A stretch of 64,000 nucleotides of DNA from Pseudomonas flexibilis (GCF_000802425.1 NZ_JRUD01000016.1:1-64000); one strand, 5' to 3'. Positions 15,311 to 24,141 are shown, counted from the first letter of the stretch. Translations and numbers: made by a program. The notes: generated by a model not told the origin, from the letters alone.

Positions 15311-16643
15311 CGCGAATACGCAGTTCGGGGGCTTTCTGACCAACGTGGGCGTGGTGAAACAGACCAATGCCAACGCGCTGCAGTTGCCCTGGAAAATCAC
15401 CCGCATGCAGCTGGGCGACGCCGGCGGCGAGCCGGCGCTGTTCCCCGACCCGACCCCCAGCCCGACACAGACGGCACTGATCAACGTGGTGCATGACGCC
15501 CCGCTGAATGCGCTCTATCCGTCACCGACCGACCCCGGCGTGCTGATCGCCGAACTGGTGCTGCCGCCCAACGTGGGTGGCTGGTGGATTCGCGAGACGG
15601 CCCTGCGCGACGAGGACGGCGACCTGATTGCCGTGGCCAAGCCTGCGCCCAGCTACAAGCCATTGCTGGTCCAGAACACCGGCCGTACCCAGACCATCCG
15701 CATGCACATCGTGGTGGGCAACACCGCCAACATCGCGCTCAAGATCGACCCCAGCGTGGTGCTGGCCACCCGGGCCTTGGTTGAGGCTGGCGACGCGGCG
15801 GCGCGTGCGTATGCCGAACAGTTGGCGGAACAGGGCCAGACCTATGCCGAGAACCTGGTTGCGCAAGCTGCCACCGAGGCTACTCAGGCAGAAGCCGAAG
15901 AGGGTGAGAACGGCACGCGGAAGATGACGCCCCGCCGGGTATTCCAGGCACTGAGATCTGCGGCGGCTAATGCCTCGGAAACACTGCGCGGTGTGTTGCG
16001 CATTGGTACGCAGGCAGAGATTGATGCTGGCGAAAGTGCTGCTGTAGCGGTCACCCCTCGCACGCTTATGAAGGGGGCTGGCATTCATCGCCGAGCCGAG
16101 TTCTTTGAATCCGGCACGTGGCGTTGCCCGCCGGGAGTCACACGCATCCATGTGACGGGCTGCGGCGGAGGGGGCGGTGGTGGTGGTCCAGCTGCCGGCG
16201 GGAGCGCATACGGCCAGGGTGGAGGCGGTGCTGCATCCGCGTTTTGCGTACCGCTGGAGGTCACCCCTGACGCGGAATACATCGTGAGCATTGGGGCAGC
16301 CGGAAATGGTGGTGGCCCTGGGGGAAATGGCTCTGCGGGCGGAGCAACCTCGTTCGCGTCCTTGTTAACCCTCGCCGGTGGCGCGGGCGGCCTGTCCGCC
16401 GGCTCTGGCTCGGGCGGCGGAGGCGGCGTGCCTTTTCCGGAATACCCCGCATCGGCGCGAGGCGGTAACGGAGCAGATTCACTGGCTGGTGGACATGGTG
16501 GCTCCAGCGTGTTTGGAGGCGGCGGTTCAGCTCGGTCGTCTGCAGGATCAGCTGGAGCCGGCTGGGGAGGCGGAGGCGCGGGTGGCCGTGCAGGCACTGC
16601 AGGCGGGCATGGGGCTAGTGGCTTCCTAATCGTGGAGTGGTAA
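15303..16643 (+). CDS. H: Tail fibre protein H with polyglycine-rich tip
   Basis: 446 aa. Residues 1-160 match the conserved N-terminal tail-fibre domain of P2-like phages (FLTNVGVVKQTNANALQLPWKI, WWIRETALRDEDGDLIAVA) that binds the baseplate. A helical segment (160-205) with 'NGTRKMTPRRVFQALRSA' follows. From about 275 the protein is very rich in Gly, Ser and Ala, with runs GGGGGGG, GGGGG and GGGG, ending GFLIVEW. Glycine-rich sandwiches form receptor-binding tips in some phage adhesins, so this part probably sets host range. It is much shorter than many P2 fibres. Confidence 0.9.
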   Translation: MANANTQFGGFLTNVGVVKQTNANALQLPWKITRMQLGDAGGEPALFPDPTPSPTQTALINVVHDAPLNALYPSPTDPGVLIAELVLPPNVGGWWIRETALRDEDGDLIAVAKPAPSYKPLLVQNTGRTQTIRMHIVVGNTANIALKIDPSVVLATRALVEAGDAAARAYAEQLAEQGQTYAENLVAQAATEATQAEAEEGENGTRKMTPRRVFQALRSAAANASETLRGVLRIGTQAEIDAGESAAVAVTPRTLMKGAGIHRRAEFFESGTWRCPPGVTRIHVTGCGGGGGGGGPAAGGSAYGQGGGGAASAFCVPLEVTPDAEYIVSIGAAGNGGGPGGNGSAGGATSFASLLTLAGGAGGLSAGSGSGGGGGVPFPEYPASARGGNGADSLAGGHGGSSVFGGGGSARSSAGSAGAGWGGGGAGGRAGTAGGHGASGFLIVEW

Positions 16644-16645
16644 CG

Positions 16646-17074
16646 ATGAAAACTGACCCTAACCGCCGTTATGGCGAAGTTCGCGACGGGCGCATTGCGT
16701 GGGTGTTCAACGGGGCTCAGCTGCCTGAGTACAACCCGGCACTGGCTGTTGTAGACCTCACCGACCATCCGGACGTAAATGAAGGCTGGATCGTTGACGG
16801 CACGACCTTTGTGCCGCCAACCGACCGGCCACGGGTGCCGGACTCGATCACCATGCGCCAGGCCCGTCGGTGTCTACGTCTGCACGGCCTGCTGGACGCC
16901 GTACAGCCTGCAATCGACTCGCTACCCGACCCAGATCGCGAGGATGCACAGATCGACTGGGACTACTCCGCCACCGTCGAGCGCGACCGAGGTTTCGTGC
17001 TGCAGGTAGCGCAGGCGCTGGGCCTGAGCGACCAGCAACTGGACGAGTTGTTCATCGAGGCCGCAACGCTATGA
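16646..17074 (+). CDS. Putative tail fibre assembly/chaperone protein (G position)
   Basis: 142 aa, ATG at 16646 with GGAG upstream. It holds the position of P2 gene G directly behind the fibre gene. The N-terminal half (YGEVRDGRIAWVFNG...PEYNPALAVVDLTDHP) is of the kind found at the front of tail fibre assembly proteins; the C-terminal half (TMRQARRCLRLHGLLDAV) is helical, as in phage tail chaperones. Assignment is mainly by position. Confidence 0.7.
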   Translation: MKTDPNRRYGEVRDGRIAWVFNGAQLPEYNPALAVVDLTDHPDVNEGWIVDGTTFVPPTDRPRVPDSITMRQARRCLRLHGLLDAVQPAIDSLPDPDREDAQIDWDYSATVERDRGFVLQVAQALGLSDQQLDELFIEAATL

Positions 17075-17514
17075 GCCAGGCGGTCCGTATCGTTTTCACT
17101 CGCTCCTGGCTCCCCGGCTCTTGGCTGATCCGCGCGATCACTTGGTCGCGCTGGTCGCACTGCGCGCTGATCGTCGGGGATGAGGTCATCGAGGCCGCCA
17201 TGGGCGCCGGTGTGCGTCGCCGGCCCCTGGCCGAGCTGATCGCGGCGAGCAGCGCACACAGCATTGTGGATCTGCCTGTGCAGGATGCCGCCGCCGTGGT
17301 CGCGGCTGCCGAATCGCAGATCGGTCGCCGCTACGACTGGGCCGGCGCCCTGGGCCTGGCCCTGCGCAGGGGCTGGCAGGACCGGCGCGCCTGGTTCTGC
17401 AGTGAGCTGGTGGCCTGGGCCGCCGATGCCGCCGGTTCGCCCTGGTTCCGACGCAACCGCATCGGCCGGGTGACGCCCGAGCATTTGTGGATGCTCGCGC
17501 CCGTCGAGTTGTAA
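17071..17514 (+). CDS. Predicted permuted NlpC/P60-like cysteine hydrolase
   Basis: 147 aa. It has SHCALIV near residue 30 (His) and FCSELVAWA near 110 (Cys), the arrangement of permuted papain-fold (YiiX/NlpC-P60-like) enzymes in which His precedes Cys. Such enzymes cut peptides or amides, often in peptidoglycan or lipids. No signal peptide. It is coupled to the upstream gene by ATGA overlap and its stop codon lies within the dyad at 17508. A tail-associated wall hydrolase is possible; the substrate is unknown. Confidence 0.65.
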   Translation: MSQAVRIVFTRSWLPGSWLIRAITWSRWSHCALIVGDEVIEAAMGAGVRRRPLAELIAASSAHSIVDLPVQDAAAVVAAAESQIGRRYDWAGALGLALRRGWQDRRAWFCSELVAWAADAAGSPWFRRNRIGRVTPEHLWMLAPVEL

Positions 17515-17530
17515 CCACCCCCGCTACAAC
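17508..17530 (+). promoter_or_regulatory. Late-promoter dyad (Ogr-type site) for FI-FII-E-T-U-D
   Basis: Third perfect copy of GTTGTA-N11-TACAAC, overlapping the stop codon of the preceding gene and lying about 75 bp ahead of FI, where P2 has its PF promoter. Confidence 0.8.
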
Positions 17531-17565
17531 CCCCGCCAGTCGCCCGTGCCACGCGCGCGCGTCAC

Positions 17566-17595
17566 CCTGCGCAGGACTACCCACTCCTGCGCAGG
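17566..17595. repeat. Two palindromes CCTGCGCAGG, 20-bp period
   Basis: The 10-bp perfect palindrome CCTGCGCAGG occurs at 17566-17575 and 17586-17595, in the presumed leader of FI. The second copy contributes the only ribosome-binding-like AGG ahead of the FI start. Confidence 0.6.
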
Positions 17596-17603
17596 TTTGC
17601 CCA

Positions 17604-18791
17604 ATGACCGATCACCACCACGGCGTCCGGGTCCTCGAAATCAACGAGGGCTCGCGCCCGATCCGCACCGTCTCCACCGCTATCGTTGCTATGGTCTGTA
17701 CCGGCAGCGACGCCGACGAAACCGTTTTCCCCCTCAACAAGCCCGTGCTGCTCACCGACGTGCTGCGCGCCTCCGGCTCGGCCGGCGAGCTGGGCACCCT
17801 GGCCCGCAGCCTGGATGCCATCGCCGACAACGCCAGCCCGGTGACCGTGGTGGTGCGTGTGCCCGACGGCGAAGGCGTCGACGACGAAGCCAAGGCCGCC
17901 GACCAGGCCGTCAAGGTCATCGGCGGCGTGACGCCCACCGGCGAATACACCGGCCTCAAGGCGCTGCTGGCGGCCGAATCGCAGCTGGGCGTGCGTCCGC
18001 GCATCCTGGGCGTGCCGGGGCTGGACACCCTGCCGGTCACCACCGAGCTGATCAGCATCGCCCAGAAGCTGCGCGGCTTCGCCTATGCCAGCTGCATGGG
18101 GGCGGAAACCGTCTCCGACGCCATTGCCTACCGCGACGGCTTCGGCGCCCGCGAGCTGATGCTGCTCTGGCCGGACTTCATGGCCTTCGACACCGCCCTG
18201 GCAGCCGACATGCCGGCCAGCGCCGTGGCCCGCGCCCTGGGCCTGCGGGCCCAGCTGGACCAGCAGATCGGCTGGCACAAGACCCTCTCCAACATGCCGG
18301 TTAACGGCGTGACCGGCATCAGCAAGCCGGTGTTCTGGGACCTGCAGAACCCCGCCACCGACGCCGGCCTGCTCAACGGCTCCGAAGTCACCACCTTGAT
18401 CCGCCGCGACGGATTCCGCTTCTGGGGCTCGCGCACCTGCTCGGCCGACCCGCTGTTCGCCTTCGAGAACTACACCCGCACCGCCCAGGTGCTGGCCGAC
18501 ACCATGGCCGAGGCGCAGTTCTGGGCCATGGACAAGCCCATGCACCCCTCGCTGGTCAAGGACATGCTGGAAGGCATCAACGCCAAGTTCCGCGAGCTGG
18601 TCCGGGGTGGGTACCTGATCGGCGGCGAGGCCTGGTTCGATGAAGCCGCCAACGACAAGGACACCCTCAAGGCCGGCAAGCTGTTCCTGGATTACGACTA
18701 CACCCCCGTGCCGCCGCTGGAAGACCTGACCCTGCGTCAGCGCATCACCGACCGCCACCTCATCAACTTCGCGGCCGGCATCAAGGCCTGA
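17604..18791 (+). CDS. FI: Contractile tail sheath protein, P2 gpFI family
   Basis: 395 aa. Typical sheath sequence with an N-terminus of HHGVRVLEINEGSRPI, central TGEYTGLKALLAA, and C-terminal ADTMAEAQFWAMDKP and YDYTPVPPLEDLTLRQRITDR split as read. The start at 17604 gives the family N-terminus; the longer open frame to 17487 runs into the previous gene. First gene of the third late operon. Confidence 0.96.
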   Translation: MTDHHHGVRVLEINEGSRPIRTVSTAIVAMVCTGSDADETVFPLNKPVLLTDVLRASGSAGELGTLARSLDAIADNASPVTVVVRVPDGEGVDDEAKAADQAVKVIGGVTPTGEYTGLKALLAAESQLGVRPRILGVPGLDTLPVTTELISIAQKLRGFAYASCMGAETVSDAIAYRDGFGARELMLLWPDFMAFDTALAADMPASAVARALGLRAQLDQQIGWHKTLSNMPVNGVTGISKPVFWDLQNPATDAGLLNGSEVTTLIRRDGFRFWGSRTCSADPLFAFENYTRTAQVLADTMAEAQFWAMDKPMHPSLVKDMLEGINAKFRELVRGGYLIGGEAWFDEAANDKDTLKAGKLFLDYDYTPVPPLEDLTLRQRITDRHLINFAAGIKA

Positions 18792-18804
18792 CAGGAGATC
18801 GCCC

Positions 18805-19320
18805 ATGGCTATGCCCAAGAAACTCAAATCCATGCTGCTCTTCAACGAGGGCAACAGCTACGTCGGGCAGTGCGCTTCCGTCACGCTGCCCAAGCTCGGC
18901 CGCAAGTTCGAGTCCTGGCGCGGCGCGGGAATGGATGGCCCGGTCAAGGTCGACCTCGGCCACAGCGACGACGGCATCCAGCTGGAATGGACCCTCGGCG
19001 GCTGGGACCTGACCGCCCTCAAGCAGTTCGGCGCCACCAAGATCGACGGCGCCATGCTGCGCTTCAGCGGCTCGGTGCAACGCGACGACACCGGCGAAGT
19101 AAGCGCCGTGGAAGTGGTCGTGCGCGGCCGCCACGAGGAAATCGACTTCGGCGAGAGCAAGTCCGGCGAGGACACCGAGCACAAGTACGTCACCACCTGC
19201 AGCTACTACAAGCTGACCATCGACGGCGAAGTGGTGATCGAAATCGACCTCCTCAGCTTCATCTTCAACGTCGGCGGCGACGACCGTCTGGCCGCCCACC
19301 GCCAGGCCCTCGGCCTGTAA
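18805..19320 (+). CDS. FII: Tail tube protein, P2 gpFII family
   Basis: 171 aa major tail tube protein (MPKKLKSMLLFNEGNSYVG, LPKLGRKFESWRGAGMDGP, TTCSYYKLTIDGEVVIEID). ATG preceded by AGGAGA. It polymerises into the inner tube through which DNA passes. Confidence 0.96.
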   Translation: MAMPKKLKSMLLFNEGNSYVGQCASVTLPKLGRKFESWRGAGMDGPVKVDLGHSDDGIQLEWTLGGWDLTALKQFGATKIDGAMLRFSGSVQRDDTGEVSAVEVVVRGRHEEIDFGESKSGEDTEHKYVTTCSYYKLTIDGEVVIEIDLLSFIFNVGGDDRLAAHRQALGL

Positions 19321-19374
19321 ACCCCACCCAGGCGCCGCCGGCGACGGCGGCCTACCCACTCAAGGAATCCAATC

Positions 19375-19722
19375 ATGGCCAAGCAAGAAGCCACCGCCGC
19401 CCTCGACAAGACCGAGGCCAAGAAGAACCCCAACCAGGAAACCGTGCCCCTGGACGGCCCCATCCAGCGCGGCGAGCAGACCATCACCGAGGTCCTGGTG
19501 CGCAAGCCCATGGCCGGCGAGCTGCGCGGCGTCTCGCTCCAGGACCTGATCCAGATGGACGTGATGGCCCTGCGCAAGGTGCTGCCGCGCATCACCATCC
19601 CCACCCTGACCGAGAACGAGATCAGCCGCATGGACCCGGCAGACCTGACCCAGTTGGGCGTCGCGGTGACCGGTTTTTTGGTGCAGAAGCGCTTCAAGGA
19701 GGAGGCCTCCCTCACCGCGTAG
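19375..19722 (+). CDS. E: Tail assembly chaperone E, P2 gpE family
   Basis: 115 aa. It matches phage tail assembly protein E (ETVPLDGPIQRGEQTITEV, LVRKPMAGELRGVSLQDL, VGVAV-type C-terminal region). It carries the frameshift site TTTTTTG at 19674-19680 that yields a longer product. The leader before it resembles the repeated leaders of the early genes (a hairpin, then CCTACCCACTCAAGGA). Confidence 0.92.
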   Translation: MAKQEATAALDKTEAKKNPNQETVPLDGPIQRGEQTITEVLVRKPMAGELRGVSLQDLIQMDVMALRKVLPRITIPTLTENEISRMDPADLTQLGVAVTGFLVQKRFKEEASLTA

Positions 19723-19850
19723 AAGACGCCATGGCGGACATCGCCCTGGTGTTTCACTGGGGGCCGGCGGACCTGAATCCGCTGCCCCTGTCCGAGCTGA
19801 TGGAATGGCGGGAACAGGCCCGCCGGAGAGTCGACCCCGATGGCGCGTGA
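19375..19850 (+). CDS. E-E' fusion made by -1 frameshift
   Basis: In the E frame the sequence reads GGT TTT TTG, so T-TTT-TTG at 19674-19680 is a canonical X-XXY-YYZ slippery heptamer. A -1 shift there leaves the E frame and continues to a stop at 19848-19850, giving about 158 aa instead of 115. The extension contains ALVFHWGPADLNPLPLSEL and a charged end MEWREQARRRVDPD, as expected of the E' part. P2 and many tailed phages make this chaperone pair by the same means. The end overlaps the start of T. Confidence 0.85.
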
Positions 19851-22479
19851 TCTGAAACTGGCAGTCGTGCTGCAGGCCGTGGACCGGGCCACCCGCCCGA
19901 TCCGCAACGTGATGCAGGGCAGCGCCGGCCTGTCCCGGCAGCTCAAGGCCAGCCGCGAAGCGCTCAAGGGACTGCAGGGGCAGCAGCGCGACATCAGCAG
20001 CTTCCGGCAGCTCAAGGGCGCCGCGCAGCAGACCGGCAACGCCCTCCAGGCGCAACAGTCCGAGGTGCGCCGGCTGTCACAACAGCTGGCCGCGACCAAC
20101 AAGCCCACCCGGCAGATGCGTCAGGAATTCCAGCAGGCGGTGCGTCAGGCCCAGCGCCTCAAACAGCAGCACCAGGGCCAGCAGCAGGAACTGCACGGCT
20201 TGCGCACCCGACTGCAACAGGCCGGCATCGGCACGCGCAACCTGGGCGAGCATGAGCAGCGGCTGCGCCGGCAGATGGCCGAGGCCAACCAGGACATCAC
20301 CGACCAGACCGAACGCCTGCGCAAGCTCGGCCAGCAGCAGAAGCGCCTGGCCGAGGCCAAGGCCAGCTATGAGAAAGCGCAAGGTCTGGCCGGCAGCATG
20401 GCCGCCACCGGCGCCGCCGGGGTGGCCAGCGGCACCGGCATTCTGTACGCGGGCGCCCGTCTGATGGCCCCGCAGATGGCCGCCGATCAGCAGGGCGGGA
20501 TCATCGCCGCGCAGACGGGCGAAGGCCGCGAGCAGGCCACCCGCTACACCCAGATCATCCAGAGCATCCGCACCGAGGGCGTCAGCGACGACATGGCCGC
20601 CATCGGTGCCGCCGTGGGCGCGGTGCGCAGCACCCTGGGCGCCCTGGGCGAAGTGGGGGATGACGAACTGCAACGCATCAGCCGCCGCGCCCTGGACATG
20701 AGCGCCGTGCTGGGCGGCGACGTGGCGGAGAACATCCAGGTGGCCGCGATCATGATGCAGAACGGACTGGCCAAGAACAGCGACGAGGCGCTGGACCTGC
20801 TCACCCGGGGCATGCAGTCCGTCTCCACGCAGATGCGCGGCGAGCTGCCCGAAATCCTGCACGAGTATTCGACGCACTTCCGGGGCATGGGCTTCGACGG
20901 CCAGGAGGCCATGAGCCTGCTGGTGGAGATGGCCAAGCAGGGCAAGTTCGCCCTGGACAAGACCGGCGACGCCATCAAGGAATTCAGCATCCGCGGCTCG
21001 GACATGAGCAAGGCCAGCCAGGAGGCCTACGAGAGCATCGGCCTGGACGCCGAGGCGATGTCCTCGGCCATCGCAGGCGGCGGTGATGGTGCCCAGCGCG
21101 CCCTGCAAACCACCGCCAAGGCGCTGCTGGCCATCACCGACCCCGCCGAACGCGCTAACGCCGCCATCGCCCTGTTCGGTACGCCCGTCGAGGACCTGGC
21201 CGTGGACCAGATCCCCGACTTCCTGCGCGCCCTGTCGCGCTCCAAGAACAACCTCGGGCAGGTGGAAGGCGCCGCCGAAGGACTGGGCACCGTGCTGCGC
21301 GACGACCTGCGCGGCGACATCGCCAAGTTGGGCGGCGCCTGGACCAACCTCACCTCGACCATGATGCGCGACCAGAACGGCCCACTGCGCCAGCTGACCC
21401 AAGGCATCACCCGCATCGTCGGCCGCGTCCGCGAGTGGATCGCCGCGAACCCCACCCTGGCCGCCAACATCGTCAAGACCGCTGCCGGGCTGGGCATCCT
21501 GATGGCCGCCGGCGGTGGCCTGGCCCTGGTGCTGGCCAGCGTGCTCGGCCCCATCGCCATGGTCAGCTACGGCATGAGCGTGCTGCGCTTCGGCGCCGCT
21601 CGCTTCCTCGGCCCACTGATCAGCCTTGGCCGCACGGCGCTGCCGCTGGCCGCCAAGGGCGTGCTGCTGCTTGGCAAGGCGCTGCTGATGACCCCGCTCG
21701 GCTGGATCATCGGCGCCATCGCCCTGATCGCCGGCGGCGCCTACCTGATCTGGAAGAACTGGGGCACCCTGGGGCCGAAGTTCGCCGCCCTCTGGGAAGG
21801 CCTGAAAGCCGGCGCGCTGGGCCTTTGGGAGGAACTGAAGGCAGGCTTCAGCGGCGGCCTGGCCGGCATCGCCGCCACCATCGTCAATTTCAGCCCACTG
21901 GGCGCCTTCTACAGCGCGTTCGCCGGCGTGATGAACTACCTGGGCGTGGAAATGCCCGGACGTTTCACCGAGTTCGGCGGCATGCTGCTGGACGGCATGG
22001 TCAACGGCATCACCAGCCGGCTGGGCGCGGTCAAGGAGGCCATCACCGGCGCGGCCAGCTCGGCCATCGGCTGGTTCAAGGAGACGCTGGGCATTCACTC
22101 GCCCTCGCGGGTGTTCGCCGAGCTGGGCGGCCACACCATGGACGGCCTGCAGAAAGGCATCGTCCAGGGCGAAGGCGGCCCGCTGGCGGCCGTGGGCGAC
22201 ATGAGCAAGCGCCTGGCTGCCGCCGGCGCGCTGACCCTGGCCGCCTCCGGCCCGCTGCTGGCCGACGAGCCGATCCGCATCGACAACCGCGCCCCACTGA
22301 GCCCGGCCAGCCTGAGCGCACCGGCCCCTGCCTCGGGCGGCAATACCTACAACATCACCATCCACGCCGCGCCCGGCATGGACCCCCACGCAATCGGCCA
22401 GGCCGTGGCCGCCGAGCTGGACCGCCGCGAGCGCGCCAAGGCCGCCCGCATCCGCAGCAGCCTGCACGACCAGGAGTAA
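19840..22479 (+). CDS. T: Tail tape measure protein, P2 gpT family
   Basis: 879 aa. The N-terminal 190 residues are Gln-rich coiled coil (VDRATRPIRNVMQGSAGLSR...QLKASREALKGLQGQQRDI), then a TMP domain (TGAAGVASGTGILYAGARLMAP), hydrophobic segments at about 540-630, and the tail terminus LGIHSPSRVFAELGGHTMDGLQKG, a typical feature. It sets tail length and may enter the membrane during infection. It starts inside E'. Confidence 0.95.
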   Translation: MARDLKLAVVLQAVDRATRPIRNVMQGSAGLSRQLKASREALKGLQGQQRDISSFRQLKGAAQQTGNALQAQQSEVRRLSQQLAATNKPTRQMRQEFQQAVRQAQRLKQQHQGQQQELHGLRTRLQQAGIGTRNLGEHEQRLRRQMAEANQDITDQTERLRKLGQQQKRLAEAKASYEKAQGLAGSMAATGAAGVASGTGILYAGARLMAPQMAADQQGGIIAAQTGEGREQATRYTQIIQSIRTEGVSDDMAAIGAAVGAVRSTLGALGEVGDDELQRISRRALDMSAVLGGDVAENIQVAAIMMQNGLAKNSDEALDLLTRGMQSVSTQMRGELPEILHEYSTHFRGMGFDGQEAMSLLVEMAKQGKFALDKTGDAIKEFSIRGSDMSKASQEAYESIGLDAEAMSSAIAGGGDGAQRALQTTAKALLAITDPAERANAAIALFGTPVEDLAVDQIPDFLRALSRSKNNLGQVEGAAEGLGTVLRDDLRGDIAKLGGAWTNLTSTMMRDQNGPLRQLTQGITRIVGRVREWIAANPTLAANIVKTAAGLGILMAAGGGLALVLASVLGPIAMVSYGMSVLRFGAARFLGPLISLGRTALPLAAKGVLLLGKALLMTPLGWIIGAIALIAGGAYLIWKNWGTLGPKFAALWEGLKAGALGLWEELKAGFSGGLAGIAATIVNFSPLGAFYSAFAGVMNYLGVEMPGRFTEFGGMLLDGMVNGITSRLGAVKEAITGAASSAIGWFKETLGIHSPSRVFAELGGHTMDGLQKGIVQGEGGPLAAVGDMSKRLAAAGALTLAASGPLLADEPIRIDNRAPLSPASLSAPAPASGGNTYNITIHAAPGMDPHAIGQAVAAELDRRERAKAARIRSSLHDQE

Positions 22480-22486
22480 CCGACCC

Positions 22487-22930
22487 ATGATGATGGCCCT
22501 CGGCTTGTTCGTCTTCTCGCTGGAGACGCTGGCCTATCAGGATTTCCAGCGGCAGACCGCCTGGGTACACGGCAAGACCAGCCGCGTCGGCACCAATCCG
22601 GCGCGGCAGTTCCAGGGCCGTGACGACGACACCATCACCCTGTCCGGCGTGCTGCTGCCCGGCCTGGCCGGCACCGCGTTGAGCCTCGATGCCTTGCGCT
22701 TCATGGGCGACACCGGCAAGGCCTGGCCGCTGATCGAGGGCACCGGGAAGATCTACGGCGTGTGGATCATCGAGAACCTGCAGGAGACCCGAACCCTGTT
22801 CTTCCGCGACGGCGCCGCGCGCCGCATCGAGTTCACCCTCACCCTGCAGCGCATCGATGACGGCAGCATCGACCTGCTGGGCACCGCCACCCAGGCCGGC
22901 TTCGGCCTGCTGCAGGGCCGCCGGCTATGA
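22487..22930 (+). CDS. U: Tail protein U, P2 gpU family
   Basis: 147 aa (MALGLFVFSLETLAYQDFQR, WPLIEGTGKIYGVWIIENLQ with a one-residue gap, FTLTLQRIDDG). It completes the tail end. Its stop overlaps the D start by four bases. The first Met of a MMM-type start is uncertain by one or two codons. Confidence 0.93.
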   Translation: MMMALGLFVFSLETLAYQDFQRQTAWVHGKTSRVGTNPARQFQGRDDDTITLSGVLLPGLAGTALSLDALRFMGDTGKAWPLIEGTGKIYGVWIIENLQETRTLFFRDGAARRIEFTLTLQRIDDGSIDLLGTATQAGFGLLQGRRL

Positions 22931-24141
22931 TCGAGACCGCCCGCAAACAGCTGGCCTACGCCCGGCCCCTCTGCCGTCTGGTAGTCAACGGCACCGACAT
23001 CACCGCCGCCGTGGAAAAGCGCCTGGTGGAACTGACCCTGACCGACAACCGGGGCATGGAGGCCGACCAGCTCGACGTGGCGCTCAGCGACCACGACGGC
23101 AAGCTGGCCATTCCCCCGCGCGGCGCCGAACTGCGCCTGTGGCTGGGCTGGAGCGACAGCGGCCTGGTGGACAAGGGCGTGTTCACCGTGGACGAGCTGG
23201 AGCACAGCGGCGCGCCGGATACCCTGAGCATCCGTGCCCGCTCGGCGGATCTGCGCGGCGACCTGAAAACCCGCCGCGAACAGAGCTGGCACGCCACCAC
23301 CCTGGGCGCGGTGCTGACCGCCATCGCGTCGCGCCACAACCTCACGCCCCAGGTGGAAGCGAGCCTGGCCGCCGTGCCGATCGCGCACCTGGACCAGGCC
23401 AACGAATCCGACGCCAACCTGCTCACCCGCCTGGGCCACGAGCACGACGCTATCGCCGCCATCAAGGCCGGGCGCCTGCTGTTCATGCCGGTGGGCGGCG
23501 CCAGTACCGCCAGCGGGCTGGCCCTGCCGCATATCACCCTGACCCGCGAGGACGGCGACCAGCACCGCTACCTGGAAGCCGACCGCGACAGCTACAGCGG
23601 CGTGCGCGCCCACTACTACAACCCCGGCAGCACCAAGAAGCAGGAAGCCATCGCCGGCGCCGACGGCAACCTCAAGGACCTGCGCCACAGCTACGCCGAC
23701 CGCGACGCGGCCTTGAGCGCCGCCCGCGCCGAATGGACCCGCCTGCAACGCGGTACCGCCACGCTCAGCTACACCCTGGCCAAGGGCCGCCCGGACCTGG
23801 TACCGGACCAGACGTTCAGCCTCACCGGCGTGAAGGACGAGATCGGCGCCCTCATCTGGCTCGGCCGCAACCTGACCCACAGCTACCGGCCCGAGGCGTA
23901 CACCACCAGCCTGGAGCTGGAGTCCCAGTTGCCGGACGAGCAGATCGCCGACCTGCTGGACAGCGGCGAGGGCTACACGGGCGTGCGGGCGTACTACCGC
24001 GACGCCAGCGGGCAGCAGAAATACGAAACGGCGGGACGGGGCGGGAATGTGCTGCGGCTCAAGCAGCTGTACAGCGGGCAGGCGGCGGCACGGAGGGCGG
24101 TGGAGAGGGAGTGGGGGCGGATGCAGGAAGCGCAGGCATAA
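22927..24141 (+). CDS. D: Baseplate hub/late control protein D, P2 gpD family
   Basis: 404 aa, phage late control D family (PLCRLVVNGTDITAAVEKRL, WLGWSDSGLVDKGVFTVDEL, YYNPGSTKKQEA). It forms the baseplate hub on which the spike V sits. It is the last gene of the rightward late block; a hairpin follows immediately. Confidence 0.95.
   Translation: MIETARKQLAYARPLCRLVVNGTDITAAVEKRLVELTLTDNRGMEADQLDVALSDHDGKLAIPPRGAELRLWLGWSDSGLVDKGVFTVDELEHSGAPDTLSIRARSADLRGDLKTRREQSWHATTLGAVLTAIASRHNLTPQVEASLAAVPIAHLDQANESDANLLTRLGHEHDAIAAIKAGRLLFMPVGGASTASGLALPHITLTREDGDQHRYLEADRDSYSGVRAHYYNPGSTKKQEAIAGADGNLKDLRHSYADRDAALSAARAEWTRLQRGTATLSYTLAKGRPDLVPDQTFSLTGVKDEIGALIWLGRNLTHSYRPEAYTTSLELESQLPDEQIADLLDSGEGYTGVRAYYRDASGQQKYETAGRGGNVLRLKQLYSGQAAARRAVEREWGRMQEAQA

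Noticed and set aside
20077-22488. 803-codon minus-strand open frame opposite the tape measure gene
   Set aside because: An antisense shadow of a high-GC gene; composition is Gly/His/Gln-rich and the plus-strand protein is a clear tape measure.
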